A stretch of 64,000 nucleotides of DNA from Margaritifera margaritifera (GCA_029931535.1 JAQPZY010001344.1:518001-582000), one strand, 5' to 3'. Counted from the first letter of the stretch, positions 1 through 12,545 are shown. Made by a program: numbers and translations. Notes: generated by a model from the letters alone, not told the origin.

Positions 1-545
1 AAGTCACATACACAATATAATTTTCTAGAACATTCTGCCATGTGACCTTTATTTATATATACCATGCTTATTGGATAGTTTTTTTTTTTGGTTTATAAAG
101 AGTCATTACAGTTGTGATAAATCATTCCAAATTCAGAGAGAGGAATTATTTGTTTTAAAAGATTCACTGGAGTTACTTATAGTGCTCATTCTCTTTTTTG
201 ATTTTGAATTGATGATTTGGTGATTTATGTGAACTTCTTCAAAGATATTCTGGAATGCTTCATTTTAGCACATCAGCACATTAAAGACTACTGGCACATC
301 AGGACATTAAAGACTATTGGCACATCAGCACATTCAATGATACAGTAGTTCACTCGGAACATTCTATATTTTAGGGTTTGTGATTAATACATTCTGGATT
401 TTAAAAAAATGTAATTCACAATAGTGTAAATGCCTTTTGATTATCATTTTAATTATCTAGAAATAAATTGCTTGTTGATTTTTACTTGATCTGTTGGTTT
501 CACTTTCTTTTTGTTACATTTTTCTTAGACCGTAGAGTCGTAATA
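1..545 (-). mobile_element. LTR-like repeat, copy A (cut by window edge)
   Basis: The reverse complement matches the repeats at 4266-4915 and 61270-61974 along its length, including the start block (TATTACGACTC here against TGTTACGACTC), the block reading gtgaaaccaacag, and the block reading agaatgttctaga. It contains internal short repeats of the phrase 'cacatcag-acattaaagact' (about 265-335). The window begins inside the element, so its far end is not visible. No coding sequence is seen. It is probably a solo LTR or non-autonomous LTR element; a different kind of interspersed repeat is possible. Confidence 0.7.
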
Positions 546-645
546 CCGGATATATGTAACAGCCAAATTTATGCATTTATCCGGATATATGTAACAGCCA
601 AATTTATGCATTTATCCGGATATATGTAATAGCTAAATCTGTGGT
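546..645. repeat. 35-bp tandem repeat, 3 copies
   Basis: Three near-identical units beginning ccggatatatgtaacagcc follow one another directly beside the LTR-like copy A. The last unit is diverged (gtaatagctaaatctg). Confidence 0.9.
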
Positions 646-862
646 CATTTCGTCACATTGATTTTAAAAAGAAGTGATCCGCTGCCAGTCTTACTCGGTA
701 CAATACTCGTTGATTTCGTATCACACCCAAAAACGTCAACTCCATGACGCATACTCCAGAAATGTCAACAATATATTTTCCTATGGAAATGTAAGCCAGC
801 CTTAAAATAAACTGAATAATATATGTATTCCATTCATATCTGGTATGCAAATATGCGTACAT

Positions 863-865
<3 letters not shown>

Positions 866-948
<83 letters not shown>
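866..948. repeat. (AG)n microsatellite
   Basis: Uninterrupted AG dinucleotides. Confidence 0.98.
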
Positions 949-952
<4 letters not shown>

Positions 953-1094
953 TCTTATGTTTTAATAGCAGATACACAGTTATTCTGAATTATATGTAAA
1001 ACTCAAAGCGTGCAACTGTGTAACAATTAAGATTCAACAAACGTTCTTACTGAACAAGAATCAGTTATATCCAATTAATTCCAAATAGTCCTTG

Positions 1095-1190
<96 letters not shown>

Positions 1191-1622
1191 CATACACACA
1201 CTTCTAACTGTAAACATGAATTTTGTTACGATGGTTGCATTTCAATAAAAACTGACGGAACTGCAAAATCTAAATAGTGGTGATGAAATTCCACCTTTTT
1301 TTAGAAGGAAAATTCAGGCAAAGCGCTTTCTGTAAATATTTTTCAATAAAATTGGCGCAAACTTTTTGTACTTCTGATTGACAAACACATGGAAACTAGA
1401 TCAGAGATAAAAAAAATAAGAAATTCTTAATATTTACCAGATATCGAGTCTCTGAATCGTTTACGTTTAGACATGTAGGATGAAGGCCAGTCGTTGGCAA
1501 TAGACAGCGTCTTGTATATTGTGTCTAAATACCTGAGACCCTTCATCATGTTAATTTTGATGAGGCGTCTTGTCAGACCAAATCTATAACAAGGGGATTT
1601 ATCAGCTTATACGAGAATATCT

Positions 1623-1655
<33 letters not shown>

Positions 1656-2304
1656 AAGCTTCTAGTAGGCCACTTTTAACAAATATTAACCAATAAAGTT
1701 AATTTAGCTGGTGCCCGCTCTTATTTTTCCCTTCTCCAATCCTATTAGGTGACCAGTCTTCAGCACCCTTTGATCAGAGTTTTCTTCTAAGATTTCATTA
1801 TTTATATAATGAAACAATTCTATTACATCAATACGAAATGTACATGGAAGTGATTACGGGTCAATAAAATAATGATGATGATCAATGTTAACGTTTATTA
1901 CAAACGAAAGCAGCAGTAGATATAACGCTGAACATTTTAAGTGCGCATGCCCAGATCCAAGTAAAGTAATTCACACAGGTAAATTCAAAGTAAAAGCGTC
2001 TTCATAGTACTGTCAGTTAATCTTTTCAACATCAAATTTTATTTTCACTTTTTCTACAGTATATTATGATTGCATTGAACTACTCCAGCATCTGTATGAT
2101 ACAATGTATAATTAGCATAGAAACAGAAGGAATAATAGTACACCTACAGGAAGTACAGACCACCCATGTTCTTAGCACCAACACAAGAATGACCTCTTTC
2201 ATCTGAAAAGTTTACTAAGAAGAAACCTACTTTTTTTCATATCCATCCAATGATATATCAAGCATATTTTGTTGGGTTTTATGAAAGATATTAGACAATA
2301 ATTG

Positions 2305-2379
<75 letters not shown>

Positions 2380-2480
2380 ATCACGTATTGATTAATTGAT
2401 AGTTCCTTCAGCTTTGTATATCTCTTTCCTGTTCAGGCCAGGTAAATCATAGGTAAGCAAGTTGCGGCCGGCAGGTAGAG
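949..2480. other. No gene seen; microsatellite-rich spacer
   Basis: This stretch holds a (TA)n tract at 1098-1187, a T run at 1624-1653 and a (TAA)n tract at 2307-2377. No coding region, RNA gene or recognised mobile element could be supported. The short minus-strand open frame over 2199-2384 is the translated (TAA)n tract. Confidence 0.7.
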
Positions 2481-2669
2481 GATTGGGGCAAAATGGGTAT
2501 TAGGGAGAAAACATGCTTTTTAAATAGCTATTATTGCTGTAAGGACGCCAGAATGTCTAGTAATTTTACTACATTTAATAAACCGTTGTACGGCATGACA
2601 ATACGATGGACTCACAAGTATTTCTTCCGAGTCGGTACCCACAAATGTAGTCCCAATCTATTGTTAGAG

Positions 2670-2676
<7 letters not shown>

Positions 2677-2731
<55 letters not shown>
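2677..2731. repeat. (CT)n microsatellite
   Basis: Uninterrupted CT dinucleotides inside an otherwise unremarkable stretch. Confidence 0.98.
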
Positions 2732-2733
<2 letters not shown>

Positions 2734-3001
2734 ATGGTGATTCATGGCTTGGATTTAGGCATTCATGGTATTGATTTAAAGGAAATTTTTTATAATTATG
2801 GTGTGATTGTCTGTGTGTATTCTGGTTACAGTGAATAATCTGACATTGATGCAGGTCCTGAAGTGAAAACTGTGACCCATGACACGTTGTTTTGTTTATA
2901 GTTCAGCTTCTCAAAACAAGGTCGGTTAACCTATGACAAGAACTTCACCGTGAGTTCATCTTTGAAGATACTTTAGATTCACATACAATTTATTAGGATT
3001 T

Positions 3002-3414
3002 GGAAAGTTCTGTACTGACAAAGAAATGTATAGACTATGTAGGGAAAGTTCTGTACTGACAAAGAAATGTAGAGACTATGTAGGGAAAGTTCTGTACTGA
3101 CAAAGAAATGTAGAGACTATGTAGGGAAAGTTCTGTACTGACAACGAAATGTAGAGACTATGTAGGAAAGTTCTGTACTGACAAAGAAATGTAGAGACTA
3201 TGTAGGGAAAGTTCTGTACTGACAAAGAAATGTAGAGACTATGTAGGGAAAGTTCTGTACTGACAAAGAAATGTAGAGACTATGTAGGGAAAGTTCTGTA
3301 CTGACAAAGAAATTTAGAGACTATGTAGGGAAAGTTCTGTATTGACAAAGAAATGTGGAGACTATGTAGAGAAAGTTCTGTACTGACAAACAAATGGAGA
3401 GACTATGTAGGGAA
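3002..3414. repeat. 41-bp minisatellite, about 10 copies
   Basis: The unit starts gaaagttctgtactgacaaa and ends gactatgtagg. Copies differ by single substitutions (for example acaacgaaatg, aatttagag, atggagag), with one 1-bp shorter unit near 3165. The period is not a multiple of three, so no long frame arises. Confidence 0.95.
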
Positions 3415-3657
3415 AATAATTGTGACCATAGTCCACGATGCAATTTATGTAAGCAATGGCGAAATTCCGAAATATTGCTTGATAAACATAAATGCATGGT
3501 GATATATACATTTTTTTTCTGCTTAATTATAAAGTTTTAATTATGCCATATTTTGAAAAAGAATGTTATTATTTAAACATTATTTTTTTATATTGCAAAT
3601 AAATGCTGTCCACGCCAGGTGTTTTACGCACTGCGAAAATAGAGATAGGTGCTGCCA

Positions 3658-4070
3658 TGATGATTTGTTGATAAGTAAGCCCAGTGACGTACGTGCTTTT
3701 GTAAATGATTTGTTGATAAGTAAGCCCAGTGACGTACGTGCTTTTGTAAATGATTTGTTGATAAGTAAGCCCAGTGACGTACGTGCTTTTGTAAATGATT
3801 TGTTGATAAGTAAGCCCAGTGACGTACGTGCTTTTGTAAATGATTTGTTGATAAGTAAGCCCAGTGACGTACGTACTTTTGTAAATGATTTGTTGATAAG
3901 TAAGCCCAGTGACGTACGTACTTTTGTAAATGATTTGTTGATAAGTAAGCCCAGTGACGTACGTGCTTTTGTAAATGATTTGTTGATAAGTAAGCCCAGT
4001 GACGTACGTGCTTTTGTAAATGATTTGTTGATAAGTAAGCCCAGTGACGTACGTGCTTTTGTAAATGATT
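3658..4070. repeat. 45-bp minisatellite, 9 copies, reads as 15-residue repeats
   Basis: Nine units each read DLLISKPSDVRAFVN on the plus strand (two have T for A). Each carries TGACGTACGT, that is a CRE-like half site inside a palindromic ACGT core. The open frame 3563-4156 exists because 45 is divisible by three. There is no homologous domain, no convincing initiation context and no splice structure, so I do not call a gene. Confidence 0.95.
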
Positions 4071-4265
4071 TTGTTAATGAATCAGTTGCTGTTACATTTT
4101 TGCGTTATCGGATTAAGTTGATTATTAGCAAAAGTTGTATACCATATTTTCATTAAAATTTCATAAAAATGGCAGATGAAATTAAATTCACGTTTTTTTT
4201 GGTTTTTTTTTAAGGAAAACACTGCTGTCTTCTTTCTTGGATTCAATATCTTAGTGCGTTATACC

Positions 4266-4915
4266 TGTTACGACTCTACGTCTTAAAAAATATGTAACAG
4301 ATAGACGGTAAAACCAACAATGTAAGTAATATCAACAAGCAATTTATTTCCCCACAAAGTGAAATTCAAGAGATACTTTACAATATTGTGAATCAAATTC
4401 CTAATAATCCTAAAATGTCCTAATCACATGTCCAAAAATATGGAATGTTCCGAATGAGTTACAATAATCTTGAATGTCCTGATATAACACAATGATACAA
4501 TCTATAATGTCTTTGAATGAGTTCACAAAAGTCCAAAGTAATGTATTAATTCAAAATTCAATGAGCACTTCAGTAATTCCAATAAATATGTTAAATAAAT
4601 AATTCTTCTCAAATTATATCTGATTTCAACGGCACAATGTAAATTCTGATCACAAACGGATTCCCACAGACTGATCTAAAACAGGAATTAATTATTTGTT
4701 TACCAAATCCATATTTATTCACATTTTAACTTGACCTATATCATAACAGGATGTGAATCAATCGAATGGAAAAAATACAGTCTAACTGTAAACAAGACTG
4801 GCCTTGAACTCAAATGCTATGTAAACATTCTGTTTACAAGTGACCAGAATCTAAAGTACAACTTACCTTCATGGACAAAATTTAAACACACATTATAGAC
4901 AACATATACATAACA
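4266..4915 (+). mobile_element. LTR-like repeat, copy B, 650 bp, with 4-bp target duplication
   Basis: The element begins TGTTACGACT and ends ATACATAACA, so its termini TGTTA...TAACA are inverted repeats of the TG...CA type seen in LTRs. It is flanked by TACC at 4262-4265 and TACC at 4916-4919, the size of duplication expected for LTR integration. Copies A and C in this window share sequence throughout. No internal retrotransposon body is present, so a solo LTR is the simplest reading. The TSD is short enough that chance is possible. Confidence 0.7.
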
Positions 4916-4919
4916 TACC

Positions 4920-6112
4920 TCAGTAATAAAACTCACTATCAATCCTAAATCATTTAATTTGCTTCAAGACAGATAACATCCTTGTTTTATGCACCCGAGA
5001 GCACCTGTATATTATATAAAATTAGCCTGACAAAGAGGTAAATCTTTGTCACTTTGAAGGTTTTACACTGAAGAAACATGACTGGTGACCATTACTTCTT
5101 TTTCCATAATTTTATTCCGCATCATTCAACCTTCAACGTATGAAAAAACAATTAAATAGACGTAATTAGCTATTTTTGAGTGAAAACTGTAAATGTTGGA
5201 AGGACAAAGATCACTATACAGTTTCATTCTAAAGAAGAGGAGTTCCTCCTTTAGACTTTAATATCTTCATTTGTTATTCGTAGTACACAATTTAACGTAT
5301 TTTTGTTCTAGAGAGGGACATTCTCAAACATAAGTAAAAGAATATACGGTCTAATTGTACATACTAAACATTATAATAGATATACGCAAGCCCTCTGTGG
5401 ACTTTAGCAAATATTAATCAGGAATGAACTTTTCGATAGAGGGGACCAGTTTATCCAATAATGATCAGAGAACGTGGAGCGGCAACCATGGACCCTTGTA
5501 CACAAAATACTCCTGTTTCGGAAGAAAGGAAGTGCAAGCAACCTCCTTAAAATTTGGTTATTCAAACAATATTACTATGAAATTATAACTACTTCTTGCG
5601 AAAGCATATTTCCAACATATCTTTTGTTGTAGAATACACTTATCGCTGAATAATGTCACGAGCTTCCTGTTAATATACAATTATTGACCTCTACTGAGGT
5701 CAAGATGAAGATTTATGAACCAGCAAACCTCATATTGGTTCATAAAACTTCATATTCACCTCAGAAAAGGTCTATATTTGTTTCATTACATGATTTAATG
5801 CACGATTTTAAAACATAACTGAAAAAATGACATATCAGCAGCATGAGGCTATACAAAAATGCATTGTGACGTCACGTAAATGTGAATGATGTAACGACAG
5901 TACCCTGTGATGAATTATTGTAAATCACACGGCGTCGTGTCAACCAATCAAAAAGGAATCATGCAATAGCTGAAAGTAATATATGACTGGCATCTAAAAT
6001 ACTACGCCCTAACAATTTTTTGGGGAATAATATTTAATCGCATACATGAACGTAGTTTTAATTGTGAACATTTAAACCAATTTTTGAAACCTCCTACAAA
6101 ATATACACATAT
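4920..6112. other. No gene seen
   Basis: AT-rich sequence without a coding region, RNA gene or repeat that I can name. A GTGACGTCAC palindrome (full CRE consensus) occurs near 5868, which alone does not define a promoter. Confidence 0.6.
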
Positions 6113-6400
6113 AATACTGTAGTGATAGGTGTATTTGAGTTCTTATCACTTCAATCAATCTCGTTGATAGCGAAAGAACACAAAAATTGTCACCTCTATA
6201 AAAGTATTGAAGATTCTTATGGCGGATAAATTACTGTAAAACGTAAAACTTTTTGTAATACTGTAGTGATAGGTGTATTTGAGTTCTTATCACTTCAATC
6301 AATCTCGTTGATAGCGAAAGAACACAAAAATTGTCACCTCTATAAAAGTATTGAAGATTCTTATGGCGGATAAATTACTGTAAAACGTAAAACTTTTTGT
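6113..6400. repeat. Tandem duplication of 144 bp
   Basis: Two essentially identical 144-bp copies, each starting aatactgtagtgataggtg and ending aaaactttttgt. The near identity indicates a recent event. Confidence 0.95.
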
Positions 6401-6640
6401 CTGAGAAACTGATGTCAGAGTAAATAAAGCAGTACAGCATGAATCATTTTAACCATTTAAGTAACCAATGTACATCAGCACATTTTTATCAGGCATGAAT
6501 TCATATAGATAGCGACTCAGTCTGCTTCTAAAGTATAAAATATATGAAATTTTTCCCTGAGCAAAGACGGATTAAAATATGAACTAAGTAAAAGTCGAAA
6601 GGTTGCTTTGGGGTTTAATCTTTGATACGCTCAACCTGAT

Positions 6641-6762
6641 AAAGTGTTTATTCGACATCCCTTGATTTGGAACCGGTGTTAAGGTGTTTATTCGACGTCA
6701 CTTGATTTGGAACCGGTGTTAAAGTGTTTATTCGAAGTCCATTGATTTGGAACCAGTGTTCT
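6641..6762. repeat. 41-bp tandem repeat, 3 copies
   Basis: Units read aaagtgtttattcgac followed by cttgatttggaacc; the third is slightly diverged. The small minus-strand frame over 6648-6956 is not supported as a gene. Confidence 0.9.
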
Positions 6763-7751
6763 GGGAAATGATCTAGGTTCCACGTGCTCATATCCAAACA
6801 ATGGCTTTCATGGTTATTGAAATAAAATGATACATTTTCTTCATTACTGGTTAGAATTGTGAATTTCTGGTAAAGTAAATGCACTAAAGGACTCGTCGTG
6901 CCAGATGTAGTAGAGACTTCAATGTCGAGAGTATGAATATCGGCTTTGCTGTCCAAGCTGTGCAGTTATTGCAAATAACTGCAATAATGCAATGCAAAAA
7001 AATGTTTAGTTTAATTTCCTTTAAGATTAACGCCTTAGTTTGGCGAGGTATTCTTCCAGAAATCCAATATGGTCGTTACGGACGCAATTATAATTTAATT
7101 TTCATCAACGTACCAGAAGAAAACACTTAAATAAATGCAAAATGCATGTATAAACATTTTTATAGGCTTTTGAAAGGACAAATATAATGTCATAAAGGGA
7201 GTAATCATATATTTAAGCGTACAGAAAAAAACAAATATAAACCTGATTTTACCCATCTCTCACTTGTTTCTTGTTTTTTCATTGGTCAGAGCGAGTCACG
7301 TGAATACTTGTTATGAAACCATACCCGGTCAAGTGAAAAGAATACTGTGACGTGAGTTCAAAATGACGTCATTTTTTCATAAAGTGGCCCAACATGACCC
7401 ATAATCATACAGATCTCTCATTAACTTAGATGCGAAAAGGAATTACATTTTACTATCTGTTTTTACGGAAAACTTTAACGAACGCTGCAAACAACTAAGG
7501 AGTCATTTGACAATAACATTGAACATGACGATGTATCAACAATGCATATTAACGAGAGTGCATTTCTGAATAATGACAAAACAAAATGCGAAGTCTATGC
7601 CGCTATTCGTAATTTACATTAAAATACTATGGTGTGCGAAGGTAATAAATAAGTATTGGTTATATTACCGCTTTGGAACAGATACTATGCCTGTGATTGT
7701 GCAGTTACTAAATAGTGTGTTTATATATATATATAGATATATATATATATA

Positions 7752-7806
<55 letters not shown>

Positions 7807-7850
7807 GCGTAAACGTCAATGACCATTATAATTAAAGAGGGATTATTTTT
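6763..7850. other. No gene seen; contains (TA)n at 7714-7801
   Basis: Unassigned sequence with CRE-like TGACGTCA near 7364 and an interrupted (TA)n tract at 7714-7801. No supported coding region. Confidence 0.6.
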
Positions 7851-8400
7851 TTTAGTTGATTCGGCAACCTTTTTACAACATTTATCAATCAGCTACTCGC
7901 GGAGTATTTGACCAATCTTGGTATTCTTGGAGAAGAACAGACTGGTTTTAGAAAAGAATATTCAACAGCTGATCATATTTTTACATTAATGTATCTTATT
8001 CATTTATTTTATTAGTAAAATTAAAAGCTGTAATTTGTCTACACAGACTTTAAAAGAGGATTTGATTCTGTCAATAGATGTGCACTCTAATTTTTGTCGT
8101 GCCGTGTGAATGGAAATAATTTTAATGCTATTTAAAAAGTATAATGCAAGTGTCAGATAAAGAGTCAAATTAGTTCCCCTTTATTGTTTGCGATATTCCC
8201 CAATGATCTGAGTGAAAACCATCCCCTTTATTGTTTGCGATATTCCCCAATGATCCGAGTGAAAACCAGTAAAGACATTACAGTGGTTTACTAACTGTTA
8301 GTAACATTCTGTACCAGGCTTTTGACCATAATTAGGTTGAAGTGTCCCTGAAATTAGTTTTACTCTTATATGTTGATGATACGATTATACTTGCAGAATC

Positions 8401-9590
8401 CACATAAAGTCTTAGATAGTCAGAAAGTCTTAGATAGTCAGAAAATCTTAGATAGTCAGAAAGTCTTAGATAGTCAGAAAGTCTTAGATAGTCAGAAAGT
8501 CTTAGATAAAGTCTTAGATAGTCAGAAAGTCTTAGATAGTCAGAAAGTCCTAGATAGTCAGAAAGTCTTAGATAGTCAGAAAGTCTTAGATAAAGTCTTA
8601 GATAGTCAGAAAGTCTTAGATAGTCAGAAAGTCCTAGATAGTCAGAAAGTCTTAGATAGTCAGAAAGTCTTAGATAGTCAGAAAGTCGTAGATAGTCAGA
8701 AAATCTTAGATAGTCAGAAAGTCTTAGATAGTCAGAAAGTCTTAGATAGTCAGAAAGTCTTAGATAAAGTCTTAGATAGTCAGAAAGTCTTAGATAGTCA
8801 GAAAGTCCTAGATAGTCAGAAAGTCTTAGATAGTTAGAAAGTCTTAGATAGTTAGAAAGTCCTAGATAGTCAGAAAGTCTTAGATAGTCAGAAAGTCCTA
8901 GATAGTCAGAAAGTCTTAGATAGTTAGAAAGTCTTAGATAGTCAGAAAGTCTTAGATAGTCAGAAAGTCCTAGATAGTCAGAAAGTCCTAGATAGTCAGA
9001 AAGTCCTAGATAGTCAGAAAGTCCTAGATAGTCAGAAAGTCTTAGATAGTTAGAAAGTCTTAGATAGTCAGAAAGTCTTAGATAGTCAGAAAGTCTTAGA
9101 TAGTCAGAAAGTCCTAGATAGTCAGAAAGTCCTAGATAGTCAGAAAGTCTTAGATAGTCAGAAAGTCTTAGATAGTCAGAAAGTCTTAGATAAAGTCTTA
9201 GATAGTCAGAAAGTCTTAGATAGTCAGAAAGTCTTAGATAAAGTCTTAGATAGTCAGAAAGTCTTAGATAGTCAGAAAGTCCTAGATAGTCAGAAAGTCC
9301 TAGATAGTCAGAAAGTCTTAGATAAAGTCTTAGATAGTCAGAAAGTCTTAGATAGTCAGAAAGTCTTAGATAGTCAGAAAGTCTTAGATAGTCAGAAAGT
9401 CCTAGATAGTCAGAAAGTCTTAGATAGTCAGAAAGTCTTAGATAAAGTCTTAGATAGTCAGAAAGTTGTAGATAAAGTCTTAGATAGTCAGAAAGTCTTA
9501 GATAGTCAGAAAGTCTTAGATAAAGTCTTAGATAGTCAGAAAGTCTTAGATAGTCAGAAAGTCTTAGATAGTCAGAAAGTCTTAGATAGT
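8401..9590. repeat. 18-bp minisatellite, about 65-70 copies, inside LINE RT
   Basis: The unit is gtcttagatagtcagaaa with recurrent short units gtcttagataaa in which six bases are missing, plus common tcc/ctt variants. It starts immediately after the YVDD catalytic block of the LINE relic (gcagaatccacataaagtctt). The open frame 8370-8837 is the array itself and is not a gene. Confidence 0.97.
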
Positions 9591-10171
9591 ATGTCTGAAT
9601 ATTGTAATATATGGAAATTACTTATGAATGCAGAATCCACAGAAAGTCTTAGATAGTATGTCTGAATATTGTAATATATGGAAATTACTTATGAATGCAG
9701 AATCCACAGAAAATCTTAGATAGTATGTCTGAATATTGTAATATACGGAAATTACTTATGAATGCAGAATCCACAGAAAGTCTTAGATAGTATGTCTGAA
9801 TATTGTAATACATGGAAATTACTTATGAATGCAGAATCCACAGAAAGTCTTAGATAGTATGTCTGAATATTGTAATATATGGAAATTACTTATGAATGCA
9901 GAACCCACAGAAAGTCTTAGATAGTATGTCTGAATATTGTAATATATGGAAATTACTTATGAATGCAGAACACACAGAAAGTCTTAGATAGTATGTCTGA
10001 ATATTGTAATATATGGAAATTACTTATGAATGCAGAACCCACAGAAAGTCTTAGATAGTATGTCTGAATATTGTAATATATGGAAATTACTTATGAATGC
10101 AGAATCCACAGAAAATCTTAGATAGTATGTCTGAATATTGTAATATATGGAAATTACTTATGAATGCAGAA
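9584..10171. repeat. 67-bp minisatellite, about 8-9 copies, made of LINE RT coding sequence
   Basis: Each unit runs from gtcttagatagtatgtctga to gcagaatccacagaaa. Read in the proper frame, one unit spells the block just after the catalytic motif (DSMSEYCNIWKLLMNAE). The last copy continues directly into the rest of the reverse transcriptase. It shares gtcttagatag with the neighbouring 18-bp array, so the two probably arose from one seed. Confidence 0.96.
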
Positions 10172-10452
10172 CAAATTAAATTTACATTTTTTTCTAAGGG
10201 CACGCTGAGAAATATTTTTAATTTTTATTTGGTAATTATTTTAGGGATGTTGTAAATGAATTTAAACACTTGGGTATTTTTTTTAAGTTTAATAGTAAAT
10301 TTCATAAGGCAAAGGTTTTTTTGGTTGGGCAAGCTAGAAAAACAAGGTTTTCTGTAATAAAAAGTCCCAGAGGAAAAAATGCTGCATCCATTAATAGCAT
10401 GTCCTACAGAAGGTGGTCCTTTTCTACATCTCCGAGCTCGCAAACAAGACTG

Positions 10453-10695
10453 GGAGCGATACGAATGGGTAAATTGTGCGGTGTAGATAAAGTTAGCGAT
10501 ACGATAGGGTAAATTGTGCGGTGTAGGTAAAGTTAGCGATACGATAGGGTAAATTGTGCGGTGTAGGTAAAGTTAGCGATACGATAGGGTAAATTGTGCG
10601 GTGTAGGTAAAGTTAGCGATACGATAGGGTAAATTGTGCGGTGTAGGTAAAGTTAGCGATACGATAGGGTAAATTGTGCGGTGTAGGTAAAAGTT
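10453..10695. repeat. 40-bp minisatellite, 6 copies
   Basis: Unit agcgatacgatagggtaaat followed by tgtgcggtgtaggtaaagtt. The array marks the right end of the recognisable LINE relic; copies are nearly identical. Confidence 0.95.
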
Positions 10696-11288
10696 AGCGA
10701 CGAATACTATACTATGTGTCCTACTTTAACAATATACGCAAATAGTCTATACCAAAGATTGTACTTTCAGGTGCTTACAAACTTAAAAATGAATACAACA
10801 CCAATAACACAAAATATTCTTTTAAAATGAAGTAAATTCAGCGTGTTAATAGTTAAGAGATATTGTTCGTAATTGCATATTCAATCATATATGTAGTATA
10901 CTCAACAGGAAGGAAACGTATTAATTAAGAACATTGAAAATTTTATATTTTGTATTTGCTTGTCGAAATTGATTTTATTTTCCCTTATGTTTGCAAGTTA
11001 ACTTTTCAATTGCTAAAACGTTAAAATCAGTCAAGCGTATGACAGTTATTCAATACAAGCGTAAACTGGAACAACACGCGCAACAGTGAAGGGTTATGAA
11101 AATGTTCTCTTTATTTGTTAATAGCTATTAATTTCATTAATATGGGCAATGTAAATGAAATTCAGAAAACTAGTACTTTTGGTAATATTTTAGTTCAAAC
11201 TTCTGAAAATCTAGAGTATCTACCGTATGTTATGAAAGTATCAGAGGATCTCCGAATTGTTCGTTGCGTAACGGTTTGCGTTCACTGC

Positions 11289-11366
<78 letters not shown>

Positions 11367-12375
11367 CAGCTAAAAATGTTGTTCGAGTTAAATATTTACA
11401 TAAAATCAAAGATTTAACCACACAAAACCTCGTGTTATGTTTGCTTTTAATTCAACTGTACCTTCTTTTTTCTAACGATGACAAGTATGTGACGATTTCC
11501 GACCTGGGTGAAAGTACGATGCTGCGATCGTTGCAACTATCACTTGAAAACAGATAAATCATGTTTTATCTGGGCCGAAAATTAAAAGCGTCGGGTTATT
11601 TTTTATAGCTTCAATCTCAGGAATGTGTGACTAGTACGTAGTTTGTTGCATCTAATAATTGTAAACACACCGACATTGTGACGTCACAGCTGTCAACATA
11701 CCGACCTTGTCACGTCACGGATGTCAACACACCGACCTTGTCACGTCACGGATAGTCTTTTATGGAGATTAACAGTGACAGTTATAAATACGGCACTTTA
11801 AAAAATCCGATTAAAATAAGCTCTTCCAACTCTGATCCCTTTTGCTAGCGATTATTTTCACTTTCAGGCGATTAATTTCGTAGAAATAAACCAAATTGTT
11901 CGTCCTGGTGTGGAGATTGTGTAAATCATGCCTCATACATACTATATGTAATAAGCAAAATTCAACATAGACTTTTCCTTAACTAGACACGGTCTAAGCT
12001 CATAAATGATCTCAATATTGCAATGTTTGAGATAAGAAACCATGTTTGAATTTGATAAAGTAGTTACTTTTTCACGCGGATTTTGACACCGAGATCTAAT
12101 ACAACCTAAGCCCTTGTCTAGTTACGATGCGCGTGCTTTCATTGATTACGCTTGGTCATTTACGCTCGACACGCTTGACTGATTTCAGACCGATGACAGC
12201 CAACATGATTGCTGAATGGGTTCATAAAATAATTTGGACAACCAAATGCAAAATTTGAATTTGTAATTTTTTTGAAGTGATACCTATCTTTTCTTTTTTT
12301 TTTTTTTTTTTGTTCTTTTTCTTTTGTTGTTGAGTATATGTATTTGTTTCTTTTCATAAACTGTCAACATCAACA
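10696..12375. other. No gene seen; (TA)n at 11290-11366, CRE-like triplicate at 11668-11756
   Basis: A (TA)n tract interrupts otherwise unassigned sequence. At 11668-11756 a roughly 36-bp unit (accgaccttgtcacgtcacg) occurs three times, the first copy carrying the full palindrome GTGACGTCAC. A T run lies at 12292-12311. No coding region is supported. Confidence 0.65.
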
Positions 12376-12383
12376 GAATTATA

Positions 12384-12545
12384 TTGTACTTTTATATACT
12401 ATACAATACTCACATTGTACTTTCATATACTATACAATACTCACATTGTACTTTCATATACTATACAATACTCACATTGTACTTTCATATACTATACAAT
12501 ACTTACATTGTACTTTCATATACTATACAATACTCACATACACTA
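12384..12545. repeat. 31-bp minisatellite, about 5 copies
   Basis: Units read atactatacaatactcacat followed by tgtactttcat, with one cttacat variant. Both plus-strand frames that cross it are repeat artefacts. Confidence 0.94.

Larger units (their letters stand above)
7855..10440 (+). pseudogene. LINE reverse transcriptase relic broken up by minisatellites
   Basis: A non-LTR retrotransposon reverse transcriptase can be read in pieces. The first block is GILGEEQTGFRKEYST (7912-7970) followed by DHIF. Next is the motif A block TDFKRGFDSVNR (about 8044-8085), then the motif B region with LLFAIFPND (about 8180 and again at 8228), then the catalytic LLYVDDTIILAES (about 8363-8400). After 1.7 kb of tandem repeats the frame resumes with EYCNIWKLLMN (about 10131) and LGIFFKFNSKFHKAK (about 10270). 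Stops and frameshifts are numerous. A 48-bp stretch over the LLFAIFPND block is duplicated in tandem (8171-8267). No endonuclease domain was found upstream. The motif style resembles Jockey/RTE-group LINEs, but I cannot place the clade. Confidence 0.85.

Noticed and set aside
8370..8837. 155-codon frame with VLDSQK repeats
   Set aside because: It is the 18-bp array in a frame different from the LINE reverse transcriptase that seeded it.
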